The notes beneath the pieces are model-generated. The model was not told the origin of the DNA and ran no database searches. It was given only the letters and a program-made list of their open reading frames with translations. From positions 62,001 to 126,000 of the forward strand of contig MHBU01000031.1 in the NCBI GenBank assembly GCA_001803395.1: a DNA stretch of 64,000 nucleotides. Reading direction: 5' to 3'. Source of the stretch: Methylotenera sp. RIFCSPLOWO2_02_FULL_45_14 (GTDB lineage: Bacteria; Pseudomonadota; Gammaproteobacteria; Burkholderiales; Methylophilaceae). Of this stretch, positions 1-8,412 are shown in pieces (positions within the stretch are counted from its first letter, which is position 1; the number at the start of each line of letters is the position of its first letter). The position numbers and the translations under genes were made by a program.

Positions 1-463
1 AGTATTCTTTGCCAAGTACAACGCCGCCAGGTCCGGCGGAGGGCCAAGTGCCTATGAAGTCTTTATAAGGTGTAAATAATGGGTCAAATGCAGCTAAATC
101 TGGCACGGAAATAATGCGCATATAAAACAGTGCACCAAAGAAGGCGGCAAAAAACGCGATCTCAGAGCAGATGAATACAATCATGCCGATGCGGAAAGAT
201 TGATCTTCCCATTTTTTGTACTGACCAGTCACGCTTTCGGTCACAACCGCACCCAGCCACTTAAAGGTCATGAACAGAATAAGAGCCGCCCCAATATACA
301 TCATCCACTTACCAGGGGTTTGCAGATAAGCTAAATCTTTGTTCTTATCTGTAGCCAGGCTAAAAATAAAACCAGAAGCAAGGCTCAACAACCCCGCTGA
401 AATGACCACTGGGTATAAGCTCCCGTGAGGAACATAATAATGATTACTTGAATGTGTTTCCAT
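1..463 (-). CDS. coxC: Cytochrome c oxidase subunit III, 3' end outside window
   Basis: Membrane subunit III of an aa3-type cytochrome c oxidase, last gene seen of the cox operon. The first 154 residues are visible and the frame stays open to the window edge. Three membrane segments can be read (about residues 15-36, 51-75 and 90-115). The third carries the subunit III pattern CSEIAFFAAFFGALFY with its conserved acidic residue, followed by GTWPSAGPGG. The start is ATG at 463 with AGGAGC a few bases upstream. It lies 113 bp downstream of ctaG, the usual betaproteobacterial order. No sign of damage in the visible part. Confidence 0.95.
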   Translation of the reverse strand, partial: METHSSNHYYVPHGSLYPVVISAGLLSLASGFIFSLATDKNKDLAYLQTPGKWMMYIGAALILFMTFKWLGAVVTESVTGQYKKWEDQSFRIGMIVFICSEIAFFAAFFGALFYMRIISVPDLAAFDPLFTPYKDFIGTWPSAGPGGVVLGKEY

Positions 464-576
464 GCATTGCTCCTATTGCATTATGTTTAACTAATCTACT
501 TCAACTAATCCGCGGTTGAGCGGCGCTTATTTGTTACACACTCTTTGCATTCTTATAAAAAATATAAGCTGAATCT

Positions 577-1143
577 TTATGGTTTATCTGCACTAAAAAA
601 CGCATACGACAAGGTCATTTCACTGACATCACTGGGCAGCTCTGGACTCACAAAAAACCTTAGAGGCATGACTTTGGTCTCTCCTGGTTGCAGTTCTTGT
701 CGCATAAAACAGAAGCATTCTATTTTTTTAAAATAGATAGAGGCCACTCCTGGTGTAACGCTCGGAACCGCTTGTCCTGCAACTACTTGACTCGTAATGT
801 TTTTAGCCTCAAACAACACTGTTTCTACTTGTCCTGGGTGCAATTTAATGCTGGTTTGTTTAGGATAGAAATTCCATCCTAACCCAGGCATTACACTCGA
901 TGTAAATTGAACCGTAACCCATCTTGATTCATCAACTTTTGTGTTTGAAATCTCAGAAGCAGTAGTTTTTGTTTTACCATTGAGCCCCGTTAAAGTACAC
1001 AGCACATTATATAAAGGCACCAGTGCAATCGCAAAAGCAATGGATCCCGCAACGACCCAGAGCAGCTTAAAGCCTAGCTTCTTGTTCGCCAATTTTCTTT
1101 GCTGATCTGGGCTAGTGCTGTTATTTTCAACTTTTATTTCCAT
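577..1143 (-). CDS. ctaG: Cytochrome c oxidase assembly protein CtaG/Cox11
   Basis: Membrane-anchored copper chaperone that delivers Cu to the CuB site of subunit I. One N-terminal membrane segment (WVVAGSIAFAIALVPLYNVLC) is followed by a periplasmic domain with the family signature KKIECFCFMRQ (the copper-binding Cys-x-Cys) and FFVSPELP. The start is set at ATG 1143 (MEIKVENN). It overlaps the stop of the preceding 34-codon gene in the string ATGGAAATAA, suggesting translational coupling. A longer reading from 1170 would run into that small gene. Length about 188 residues, normal for the family. Confidence 0.95.
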   Translation of the reverse strand: MEIKVENNSTSPDQQRKLANKKLGFKLLWVVAGSIAFAIALVPLYNVLCTLTGLNGKTKTTASEISNTKVDESRWVTVQFTSSVMPGLGWNFYPKQTSIKLHPGQVETVLFEAKNITSQVVAGQAVPSVTPGVASIYFKKIECFCFMRQELQPGETKVMPLRFFVSPELPSDVSEMTLSYAFFSADKP

Positions 1144-1241
1144 AACGTAAACATGGAAGCTAGATACCATGCCAATGCAATCGCACCTAAAATTAAAGCA
1201 ACGATTTTATTTTTTTTTGATAATTGTTTTTTTTCCATCAT
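1134..1241 (-). CDS. Small cytochrome oxidase assembly peptide (34-35 aa)
   Basis: A very short gene between coxA and ctaG encoding MEKKQLSKKNKIVALILG followed by AIALAWYLASMFTLWK. The layout is a lysine-rich N-terminal tail and then one membrane helix. Peptides of this size and layout between coxA and ctaG are known in betaproteobacteria as cytochrome oxidase small assembly proteins; the assignment here rests on position and shape, not a specific motif. Two tandem ATG codons (1241 and 1238) could serve as start and the ribosome site is weak. The stop overlaps the ctaG start. Confidence 0.8.
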   Translation of the reverse strand: MMEKKQLSKKNKIVALILGAIALAWYLASMFTLWK

Positions 1242-1302
1242 AGTGTCGAAGGCTCATCTAAATCAACAAGCCTTCATTTTTACCTTAATTTAACTTTTCA
1301 AT

Positions 1303-2895
1303 TTACTTGATAACCGGCTGCTCTGTAAAGCTATGATATGGAGGAGGTGAGGGCAATGTCCACTCTAAGCCTTCAGCACCTTCCCATACCTGATCGGTTG
1401 CTTTTTTACCGCCACGTACACAAGTAATGATGATGTAAACAAATAGTAACTGAGACAAGCCTAAAACAAACGCTGAGATCGATGAAATCATATTAAATTC
1501 AGCAAACTGTAACGCGTAGTCAGGAATACGACGTGGCATGCCAGCAAGGCCTAAGAAGAATTGTGGGATAAAGGTCATATTAAATGAAATCGCAGTCAGC
1601 CAGAAGTGTGTTTTACCTAACTTTTCGCTATACATGTGCCCGGTCATTTTTGGTAACCAGTAGTAAACACCCGCCATAATGCCCATGATGCCACCAGCAA
1701 ACAATGTGTAATGGAAGTGCGCCACTACAAAGTAGCTATTGTGATATTGAGCATCCGCCGCAACGTCAGCTAATACCAGACCTGTTAAACCACCAATACC
1801 AAACAGAATGATCCAGCCTACGGTAAATAGCATGGGTGTTTCAAAACTCATTGAGCCTTTCCACATCGTTTTAATCCAGCAGAAGAATAAAACCGCAAGT
1901 GGTAGAGAAATTGCCATGGTGCTGTACATAAAGTAGAGCAGTGCAGGTACAGGCAGACCTGCAGTAAAGAAGTGATGAGCCCAAACAACTACTGATAAGG
2001 CACCAATACCCCAGAAAGCATAGACCTGTGCTTTGTAGCCGTACATTGGTTTACGAGAGAATGTTTGCAAGATTTGTGGAATAAAACCCCAAACTGGCAA
2101 TAGTAGAATATACACTTCAGGGTGACCAAAGAACCAAAATAAATGTTGGAACATAATGGGGTCGCCACCGCCTGCCGCATCAAAGAAGTGTGTGCCAAAA
2201 TGACGATCTGTGAGCAACATAGTGACCGCACCTGCTAATACTGGAATGGTGGCAATCAATAAGAATGCAGTAATCAACCAGCCCCACGCAAACAATGGCA
2301 TTTTCATTAAAGTCATACCAGGTGCGCGCATATTAAATAGCGTAACAATGATGTTGATAGAACCTAGTACAGAGGATATGCCGAGTAAATGTACCGCAAA
2401 GATTGCAAAGTCAACACCAATGCCGCCTTGTACTGAGAGTGGCGGATAAAACGTCCAGCCAGTCGCCAGGGCGCCATCACCTATGCCAAACAGCGCCAAT
2501 GTGAATGGTAACGTTAATAGAATAGCTGAAGGCGGCAACAACCAGAACCCCCAGTTGTTTAAGCGTGGTAGCGCCATGTCTGGGGCGCCGATTTGCAATG
2601 GAATCATCCAGTTGGCAAAGCCGGTTGCAGCGGGCATTAGCGCAGCAAAAATCATAATTAAAGCATGCACACCGATGAGTTGGTTAAAAAAATCAGGATT
2701 CATCAGTTGCAATCCAGGTTCAAATAACTCGGCACGAATGCCTAAGATCATACAGCCGCCAACCAAAAACATGATGAGCGAAAAGGTCAGGTACATCGTA
2801 CCAATATCTTTATGGTTTGTGGTCGTTAGCCAACGCATAATACCTGTTGGGTGGTCAGCATGTTCGTCATGGTGCGCTACCGTTGTTGTACTCAT
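1303..2895 (-). CDS. coxA: Cytochrome c oxidase subunit I
   Basis: Catalytic heme-copper subunit of the aa3 terminal oxidase, 530 residues with about 12 membrane segments. Visible signatures are IGVHALIMIF (low-spin heme His), FWFFGHPEVYILLLP (CuB His cross-linked to Tyr), VWAHHFFTAG (two CuB His) and VVAHFHYTLFAGG (heme a3 and heme a His). Length matches the family. The ATG at 2895 follows AGGAGAT. It starts 25 bp after coxB, so the two are co-transcribed. The C-terminus is the usual proline-rich cytoplasmic tail (LPSPPPYHSF). Confidence 0.98.
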   Translation of the reverse strand: MSTTTVAHHDEHADHPTGIMRWLTTTNHKDIGTMYLTFSLIMFLVGGCMILGIRAELFEPGLQLMNPDFFNQLIGVHALIMIFAALMPAATGFANWMIPLQIGAPDMALPRLNNWGFWLLPPSAILLTLPFTLALFGIGDGALATGWTFYPPLSVQGGIGVDFAIFAVHLLGISSVLGSINIIVTLFNMRAPGMTLMKMPLFAWGWLITAFLLIATIPVLAGAVTMLLTDRHFGTHFFDAAGGGDPIMFQHLFWFFGHPEVYILLLPVWGFIPQILQTFSRKPMYGYKAQVYAFWGIGALSVVVWAHHFFTAGLPVPALLYFMYSTMAISLPLAVLFFCWIKTMWKGSMSFETPMLFTVGWIILFGIGGLTGLVLADVAADAQYHNSYFVVAHFHYTLFAGGIMGIMAGVYYWLPKMTGHMYSEKLGKTHFWLTAISFNMTFIPQFFLGLAGMPRRIPDYALQFAEFNMISSISAFVLGLSQLLFVYIIITCVRGGKKATDQVWEGAEGLEWTLPSPPPYHSFTEQPVIK

Positions 2896-2920
2896 TACTA
2901 TCTCCTGTGCCTAAACTTGA

Positions 2921-4093
2921 CTATTGACGTGCAGCTTTTACTTGTGAGGGCTGTACAAAATCGCCCACGCTATTGCCTAGTGCATTGCGCTCATAACTGA
3001 TAACAGCGGCGATTTCAGTATCATTTAATAAGGCTTTCCACGCGGGCATTATATTTTTACCGTTGAGTACGCGATCCAAATGGCTATCAGGTAAATATTT
3101 TCCATCTGCGCCGAAAATTGGTGCAGTGGTAATTTTGCCACCAGTCAAGGCTGGGAACGCTGGAGGTAAGCCGGCACCTGTCACTTGGTGACAAACTGCG
3201 CAGTTTTTCTCATAAACTTCTTTACCTTTAGCAACCAGATCTTCTTTTGTCCATTCTTTATCGGCGCCAGCGTCAGCTTTAGCTAACTCATCTTTCTTGG
3301 CAAGTACCCATGCTTTGTATTCTTCTTTAGAGACGGCATTAACAACCACAGGCATGTAGCCATGACCTTTACCACAAAGTTCTTTACACTGCCCGCGATA
3401 CACACCAGGCTTAGTCACCTGCACCCATGTTTCACGGATAAAGCCAGGCACTGCCACGCGTGAAGAACCAAACTGCGGTACCCACCAGTTGTGCAACACA
3501 TCAGTTGCCGTCATTAGCACACGTACTTTTGTATCGACTGGTAATACCAATGGGTTATCTACCTCTAACAGGTAGTTTTGACCTTTTTCTTCTTCGTTAT
3601 GCATTTGCTTATTATTAGTTGTCAAATTACTGACAAATTTAATGCCTTCTGCATCACCGCTCATATATTCGTACTGCCAGCGCCATTGTGAACCAGTGAC
3701 TTTGATCACCATTTCAGAGCCGTTACGTGTGTCTTCCATCATAATGACGCTGTGATAGGCGGGAATGCCCATGATCACGAAGTCAATTAACAGCAGTATG
3801 GCAAATGGAATCAAGGTCCAGAAAATTTCTATTGCGGTTGAGGGGACTTTGTCAGCAACAGGTTTGAAACCCTTGCTTTTACGATGTGCAACAATAGAAT
3901 AAATCATGATGGCAAGCACTACGACAAAAATCGCCATAGTAATCAGCATAAATTTATTATGGACGTGCAGCGTGTCTAAGGCCATTGGTGTTACTGGTTC
4001 AGGAAAGTTCCAGCTGTAATCCGCATGTGCAACCATGCTTACCAAAGCTAAAAGCAAGACGGCACCAATTTTTTTAAGTCCTTGCATTAACAT
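2921..4093 (-). CDS. coxB: Cytochrome c oxidase subunit II with C-terminal cytochrome c domain
   Basis: Electron-entry subunit of the aa3 oxidase, 390 residues. Order: cleavable signal (about 1-24, ending VAHA), two membrane helices (about 50-70 and 85-110), periplasmic cupredoxin domain with CuA ligands in LHNWW and GQCKELCGKGHGYM, then a fused cytochrome c domain (about 290-380). The fused domain has CAVCH as heme site and a distal Met candidate in KNIMPAWK. This is a caa3-like subunit II, so electrons can pass through a covalently attached heme c. ATG 4093 is preceded by GGAG. It sits between the DUF2244 gene and coxA. Confidence 0.97.
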   Translation of the reverse strand: MLMQGLKKIGAVLLLALVSMVAHADYSWNFPEPVTPMALDTLHVHNKFMLITMAIFVVVLAIMIYSIVAHRKSKGFKPVADKVPSTAIEIFWTLIPFAILLLIDFVIMGIPAYHSVIMMEDTRNGSEMVIKVTGSQWRWQYEYMSGDAEGIKFVSNLTTNNKQMHNEEEKGQNYLLEVDNPLVLPVDTKVRVLMTATDVLHNWWVPQFGSSRVAVPGFIRETWVQVTKPGVYRGQCKELCGKGHGYMPVVVNAVSKEEYKAWVLAKKDELAKADAGADKEWTKEDLVAKGKEVYEKNCAVCHQVTGAGLPPAFPALTGGKITTAPIFGADGKYLPDSHLDRVLNGKNIMPAWKALLNDTEIAAVISYERNALGNSVGDFVQPSQVKAARQ

Positions 4094-4140
4094 ACACGCT
4101 CCAAATTAATAATTAAAACCAAGTTAAGCATTAGGCCAAA

Positions 4141-4605
4141 TTATTCAAATTTAGCTAACTGTACCTTGAGTTGTTTTGCGAGTTCAATGCGTTGCATATC
4201 ATCCATAAAACGTTTACCAAATTCCACTTGCTTGCCATGTGAGCCTATAAAAAGGCCAACTGTTCCATCTAGCATGTCACGCAACGTTACTTTGACCCAG
4301 TAGCGTTGAAAGGTGATTTTCTCTGTACTTTTGTGAGCATGTTTTTCAATAACAACACTGTCACCTTCTAGTGAAATGCTTTCATAGTCATTGTAATGAA
4401 CATGCACTTGGTAAAACGCAGCAGCAAATGCTAATACTTCAAGCCCAGCAAAAGGTAATACAAACCAAGCACCAATCTGCGACACACCAATGGCAACGAT
4501 CATCACAATCAAGACAATGCTGGTGAAAAGCCATACAAAGCCCTTAGGAGACAGTGAGTTGCTTGGCTTAGCGATAATTTTGTAGCCTAAAGGATAGGAT
4601 GCCAT
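4141..4605 (-). CDS. DUF2244 integral membrane protein
   Basis: First gene of the cox operon, 154 residues. Two closely spaced membrane helices (about 24-45 and 50-67) form a hairpin and are followed by a soluble beta-rich domain with RYWVKVTL and GSHGKQVEFGKRF. This is the DUF2244 family, often found directly upstream of coxB in alpha- and betaproteobacteria. No biochemical role is established; the position suggests oxidase biogenesis. It ends 47 bp before coxB. A palindromic FNR-like site lies about 58 bp upstream of the start codon. Confidence 0.9.
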   Translation of the reverse strand: MASYPLGYKIIAKPSNSLSPKGFVWLFTSIVLIVMIVAIGVSQIGAWFVLPFAGLEVLAFAAAFYQVHVHYNDYESISLEGDSVVIEKHAHKSTEKITFQRYWVKVTLRDMLDGTVGLFIGSHGKQVEFGKRFMDDMQRIELAKQLKVQLAKFE

Positions 4606-4662
4606 ACATCACTCGCAATTTAATACGGTTGACCTGCCTATTACTTTTTTCGGTGTGACACT

Positions 4663-4676
4663 TTGACGCAGGTCAA
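4663..4676. promoter_or_regulatory. FNR/CRP-family-like palindrome upstream of the cox operon
   Basis: TTGACGCAGGTCAA is a perfect 5-4-5 inverted repeat. It has the TTGAN-N4-NTCAA layout recognised by FNR, ANR, DNR and NNR regulators. It lies about 58 bp before the DUF2244 start codon, a suitable place for oxygen- or NO-responsive control of the oxidase operon. The match is seen directly; the regulator is inferred. Confidence 0.55.
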
Positions 4677-4711
4677 AAAATAACACAAAGTAATTGCTGA
4701 CTCAAGCAAAA

Positions 4712-4727
4712 GTTACATTATTGTAAC
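4712..4727. promoter_or_regulatory. Perfect 6-4-6 palindrome, possible operator
   Basis: GTTACATTATTGTAAC is an exact inverted repeat (GTTACA, 4 bp, TGTAAC). A further half-site, GTTACATTTAGT, begins at about 4743. It lies between the cox operon and glucan phosphorylase and could control either. I do not recognise the regulator. Confidence 0.4.
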
Positions 4728-5015
4728 AATTGTGAAATTGATAGTTACATTTAGTAAAAAAAGAGGTGGTGATTTTTGATATTGAATATTGGGCGCCTCT
4801 AATAATTCAACTTTGCAAGCATCCGTTTTGCGGCTTGCCTGCCTTCTCTACGATTAGCCTCAAACTCACCAGACTTTTGGGAGCTTCCATCTACGAGTCG
4901 AGCACAGTCTTTGATTGATGTATACAATAGTATTGCTGGCAAATACCTTATTATTCACTTAAATATTGATGTTGATTGAATAAATGATTCAAAATAACAC
5001 CTTGAAAGGAGCGCT

Positions 5016-6710
5016 ATGCTTGAGAAATTCACCCATTCGCCACGTGTAGCCTATTTCTCCATGGAGATTGCTTTGCGTAATGAGATTCCAACTTACGCAG
5101 GCGGTTTAGGTGTGTTAGCTGGTGACATGGTGCGTTCTGCCGCAGATTTAATGTTGCCCATGGTTGCGATTAGCTTGGTAAGCCGTGCTGGTTACTTTCG
5201 CCAAAAAATTGATGAGCAAGGCCATCAGGTTGAGCTCCCTGATTTTTGGCAGCCTGAACTCTGGGCGAAGCCACTGGATGCCAAAGTGGCCGTCACCATT
5301 GAAGGTCGTCTTGTTTGGATAGGTGCATGGCTGTATTTAGTAGAGGGGCTCAGCGGCGGCAAGCAGCCTGTGCTTCTGCTAGATACTGACCTTAACGAGA
5401 ATAGCCCTGAAGACCGTGAACTCACACACTATTTGTACGGTGGCGATTCGACCTACCGCCTGAAGCAAGAAATTGTGCTTGGCATCGGCGGGGTACGGTT
5501 ACTGCAGGCGCTGGGCTTTACTATTTTTCATTACCATATGAATGAAGGCCACTCTGCCCTGCTAGGTGTGGAACTGTTACACCGTTATGCTTACCCTCTG
5601 GAGGAGTTGAGGGCGGGAGAGCCGCATTACGACATTCCCCGTGTACGTGAGATGTGCAGTTTTACAACCCACACCCCCGTAGAAGCAGGACATGACCGCT
5701 TTGATTATGCGTTAGTGAATCGAGTGTTTGATAATACTTTTGACCTACTCACAATTAGGCATCTGGCTGGGGAAGATTCACTGAATATGACGTGCCTGGC
5801 TTTAAATTTGAGTGAGTATGTGAATGGTGTTGCAAAAAGCCATGCGGATATTTCCAATAAAATGTTCCCCGGCTATCAAGTGCATGCCATTACCAACGGC
5901 GTACATCCTTTGACTTGGGCTGCAGACAGTTTCCGCGAACTTTATAACACGCGTATTCCAGGTTGGCACCATGAGCCTGAACTGCTCATACGCGCAGAGT
6001 GCTGTATCTCTGATGAAGCTATTTGGCAGGCGCACCAGCAAGCAAAAACAGCGCTTATTGAGCAGATATTTGATTTAACTGGGGCTAGGTTCGATCTCAA
6101 TATTCCAATCTTGTCGTTTGCAAGGCGCATGACGGCCTACAAACGCCCGGATATGCTATTTACCGATATGGAGAGATTAAAACGAATTGCCCGGCAATAT
6201 CCATTTCAGATAGTCATGAGTGGTAAAGCACACCCCAGTGACGAAGGCGGCAAAGCACTGATTGCTGAGTTGCATGGCTACGCCAATCAGCTGGCAGGCA
6301 TCATTCCTACGGTGTACTTACCCAATTACAATCTTGATATTGCACATGGCGTGGTGGCTGGCAGTGATGTTTGGCTTAATACGCCGCTTCGCCCGTATGA
6401 GGCTTCTGGCACCAGCGGTATGAAGGCTGCAATCAATGGCGTACCCAGCCTGTCGGTACTTGATGGCTGGTGGATTGAAGGCTGTATTGAAGGTATCACC
6501 GGTTGGGCCATTGGTAACATGATCAGCAGTAATGGCAGTGATGCCATTGCCCTATATGACAAGCTGGAACAAGTGGTGCTGCCACTTTATTATCATCAGG
6601 ATGCAAGCCGCTGGATTAAGGTCATGAAATATGCCATCAGCAAAAATGCATCTTACTTCAACAGCCATCGCATGATGCGCCGCTACTTGATAGAAGCCTA
6701 CACTAGATGA
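5016..6710 (+). CDS. glgP: Alpha-glucan phosphorylase, short type
   Basis: Cytoplasmic enzyme releasing glucose-1-phosphate from glycogen or maltodextrin with phosphate, using pyridoxal phosphate. The 564 residues match the short alpha-glucan phosphorylase type, not the roughly 800-residue E. coli GlgP. Signatures: AYFSMEIAL, YAGGLGVLAGD near the N-terminus, FTTHTPVEAGHDRF in the middle, then RRMTAYKRPDMLF, and SGTSGMKAAINGVPSLSVLD with the likely PLP lysine at about residue 470. The ATG follows AAAGGAG. It stands alone, divergent from the cox operon. No glycogen synthesis gene lies next to it. The symbol is generic; substrate preference cannot be read. Confidence 0.9.
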   Translation: MLEKFTHSPRVAYFSMEIALRNEIPTYAGGLGVLAGDMVRSAADLMLPMVAISLVSRAGYFRQKIDEQGHQVELPDFWQPELWAKPLDAKVAVTIEGRLVWIGAWLYLVEGLSGGKQPVLLLDTDLNENSPEDRELTHYLYGGDSTYRLKQEIVLGIGGVRLLQALGFTIFHYHMNEGHSALLGVELLHRYAYPLEELRAGEPHYDIPRVREMCSFTTHTPVEAGHDRFDYALVNRVFDNTFDLLTIRHLAGEDSLNMTCLALNLSEYVNGVAKSHADISNKMFPGYQVHAITNGVHPLTWAADSFRELYNTRIPGWHHEPELLIRAECCISDEAIWQAHQQAKTALIEQIFDLTGARFDLNIPILSFARRMTAYKRPDMLFTDMERLKRIARQYPFQIVMSGKAHPSDEGGKALIAELHGYANQLAGIIPTVYLPNYNLDIAHGVVAGSDVWLNTPLRPYEASGTSGMKAAINGVPSLSVLDGWWIEGCIEGITGWAIGNMISSNGSDAIALYDKLEQVVLPLYYHQDASRWIKVMKYAISKNASYFNSHRMMRRYLIEAYTR

Positions 6711-6808
6711 GTTAGGCTGAAAGTTTCAAAACTGCTAATCAGCATAGACGGCTGAAACCGAAATTAGACATAAAACTCTTTGCGCGCAGCCATTCAATAT
6801 CGTCGCAC

Positions 6809-7717
6809 TCATGGTGATTGTTTACAGAAGGCGATAAGGCTCGGTAGCGCTACCTCCACTGCGCGTTCGCCCTCCTCAATCGCCTCCTTGGCGCGATGAA
6901 AATCAAGCAAGCCGAGGTGTGTCAGGCGTGGCGCTACAATCACATCGGGCGGCTCGCCCGCCATGCGGCTACGGCTAATGCGTACCTGCATAATATTGAT
7001 ACTGGAGGTTACCACGTCGAGCACGGAGGGAAGCTTAGGCTCATTGTCCCGTTGCGCTGGAATAAATGCGCTAATACTCTCTTGCAGTTTGCGTTTCCAT
7101 TCGCTGACCTCTGCGCGCGGCACTTCAAGCTCATATTCCTCACGCAAGTTACGGCCTATAATGTCAGAACTAAGATCGACCGCAATCACGACATCGGCGC
7201 CCATCGCGCGTGCTAGCGATACCGGTACCGGGTTCACAAGGCCACCGTCCACCAGCAACCGGCCTTCATGTAGCACCGGCGCAAACAACGCGGGAAGTGC
7301 GATGGAGGCACGTACTGCTTCGACGGTCGAACCCTCGCGTAACCAGACCTCCGCCCCGGTATGTAACGCAGTGGCTACAGCTGCATAAGGCATGGCTAAG
7401 TCCTTGATCGGGCGGTCGATGAAATTAGAGCGAAAGAACTCTATTAACCGATCACCCTTGATCAACCCGCCATTCATACTTACATCCAGAAACGAGAACA
7501 CGTTAGTAATGCCCAGCCCGAGTAGCCATTGCTCGAAATGTTCCAGCTCGCCCGCGGCGTAGGCCGCTCCCACTAGTGCGCCAATTGATGTGCCGCACAC
7601 CAAGTGTGGCCGAATGCCGGCTTGTTCCAAGGCCCGAATAACGCCCACATGCGCCCAACCGCGAGCCGCACCGCCGCCTAGCGCGAGTCCCACTCGCGGC
7701 TCGCGAGGTATATTCAT
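6809..7717 (-). CDS. Patatin-like phospholipase, RssA type
   Basis: Predicted serine acyl hydrolase of about 302 residues. The oxyanion loop GGGAARGWAHVG, the nucleophile elbow GTSIG and the catalytic-dyad motif VDGGLVNPVPV are all present, as expected for an active RssA-like bacterial patatin. The ATG at 7717 (MNIPREP) is preferred over 7732 because GGAGAGA precedes it at good spacing. There is no signal peptide or clear membrane helix. It is followed on the same strand by a run of inverted repeats at 7796-7846 in its own upstream region. The gene looks richer in GC than its neighbours, which may indicate transfer. The substrate is unknown. Confidence 0.9.
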   Translation of the reverse strand: MNIPREPRVGLALGGGAARGWAHVGVIRALEQAGIRPHLVCGTSIGALVGAAYAAGELEHFEQWLLGLGITNVFSFLDVSMNGGLIKGDRLIEFFRSNFIDRPIKDLAMPYAAVATALHTGAEVWLREGSTVEAVRASIALPALFAPVLHEGRLLVDGGLVNPVPVSLARAMGADVVIAVDLSSDIIGRNLREEYELEVPRAEVSEWKRKLQESISAFIPAQRDNEPKLPSVLDVVTSSINIMQVRISRSRMAGEPPDVIVAPRLTHLGLLDFHRAKEAIEEGERAVEVALPSLIAFCKQSP

Positions 7718-7795
7718 ATGCGGTCTCTCCATACAACGCTGCTGAATTCACACTGACACATCACGGTATAGCCTTTCATCCCTAACAGTTATAAG

Positions 7796-7846
7796 CGGAC
7801 ACCTACGTCCGTGTGCTATTGAATAGCATGTACGATAGTATGTACA
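7796..7846. repeat. String of inverted repeats upstream of the patatin gene
   Basis: Three small dyads lie side by side: CGGAC/GTCCG with a 6 bp loop (7796-7811), the 7-1-7 palindrome TGCTATTGAATAGCA (7814-7828), and TGTAC...TGTAC (7829-7845). They lie 80-130 bp upstream of the patatin start and could be an operator array or a terminator for the acylphosphatase gene, which reads toward them. Confidence 0.45.
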
Positions 7847-7944
7847 GATGCAAATACTTTATCTAAGTCTAAGCATCAATTTTAGCGTAATAATTTTTTT
7901 AAATTTATAGAAGCTATGCTGGCTGCTTTTTTGGGTGATGGTCG

Positions 7945-8241
7945 CTACCCGATAATCTCGAAGCCGTTGTAACTGCCATCATCGATTTCGATTTCGATTT
8001 CGACTCGCTCCACATGCGCAAGCTCCGGGCCGCGCTGGGTCCAGCACACAAGGGCATCTACGGCAACTGAATCACCATGCACTGCAGCCTCTACCGAGCC
8101 ATCGCTGCAGTTCCTCACCCAACCGCTGACCCTCAATCTTTGCGCTTCGCGACGCATCGAGTTGCGGAAGAACACACCCTGTACACGGCCATGAATCATG
8201 AGGCGTAGCTTCTTCTGTGGTTGAACTGGAGGAGTGGTCAT
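7945..8241 (-). CDS. Acylphosphatase
   Basis: Small cytosolic enzyme hydrolysing carboxyl-phosphate bonds. From ATG 8241 the protein is 98 residues, the normal acylphosphatase size. That start has AGGAG at ideal spacing, while a longer reading from 8316 would add an unrelated 25-residue tail. Family motifs are GRVQGVFFR (phosphate-binding loop and catalytic Arg) and VSGWVRNCSDGSVEAAVHG (catalytic Asn). A short acidic repeat EIEIEID lies near the C-terminus. It is separated by about 230 bp from the patatin gene on the same strand. Confidence 0.92.
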   Translation of the reverse strand: MTTPPVQPQKKLRLMIHGRVQGVFFRNSMRREAQRLRVSGWVRNCSDGSVEAAVHGDSVAVDALVCWTQRGPELAHVERVEIEIEIDDGSYNGFEIIG

Positions 8242-8412
8242 TCTTGTTCTCCTGTAATCATTTGCGTGCGGAATAGCATCCTGTCCGGAATGACAGTCAC
8301 GTTGATTCGGCATCATCGAAACAGCCAGTCAATCTTCTCCGAAGCAAACATTCAACGTGTGACATGAGCAGCATGTCCGTAGCTTACCTCGAGGTTATCA
8401 TCTAGATGGAGA

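Larger units (their letters stand above)
4606..5015. other. Divergent intergenic region, cox operon / glucan phosphorylase
   Basis: 410 bp between two divergently transcribed units. It holds two palindromes (4663-4676 and 4712-4727). At about 4793-4820 is a stretch, GGGCGCCTCTAATAATTCAA, resembling the ends of the inverted-repeat element at 15869-16020. Minus-strand codons at about 4803-4945 read LVDGSSQKSGEF and then RRQ-like basic residues up to QAAKRMLAKLNY and a stop, without a credible start codon. This may be the tail of a lost gene; I could not identify it. Confidence 0.5.

Noticed and set aside
2483-2914. 143-codon plus-strand frame opposite coxA
   Set aside because: Antisense shadow of a conserved membrane protein gene; no independent support.
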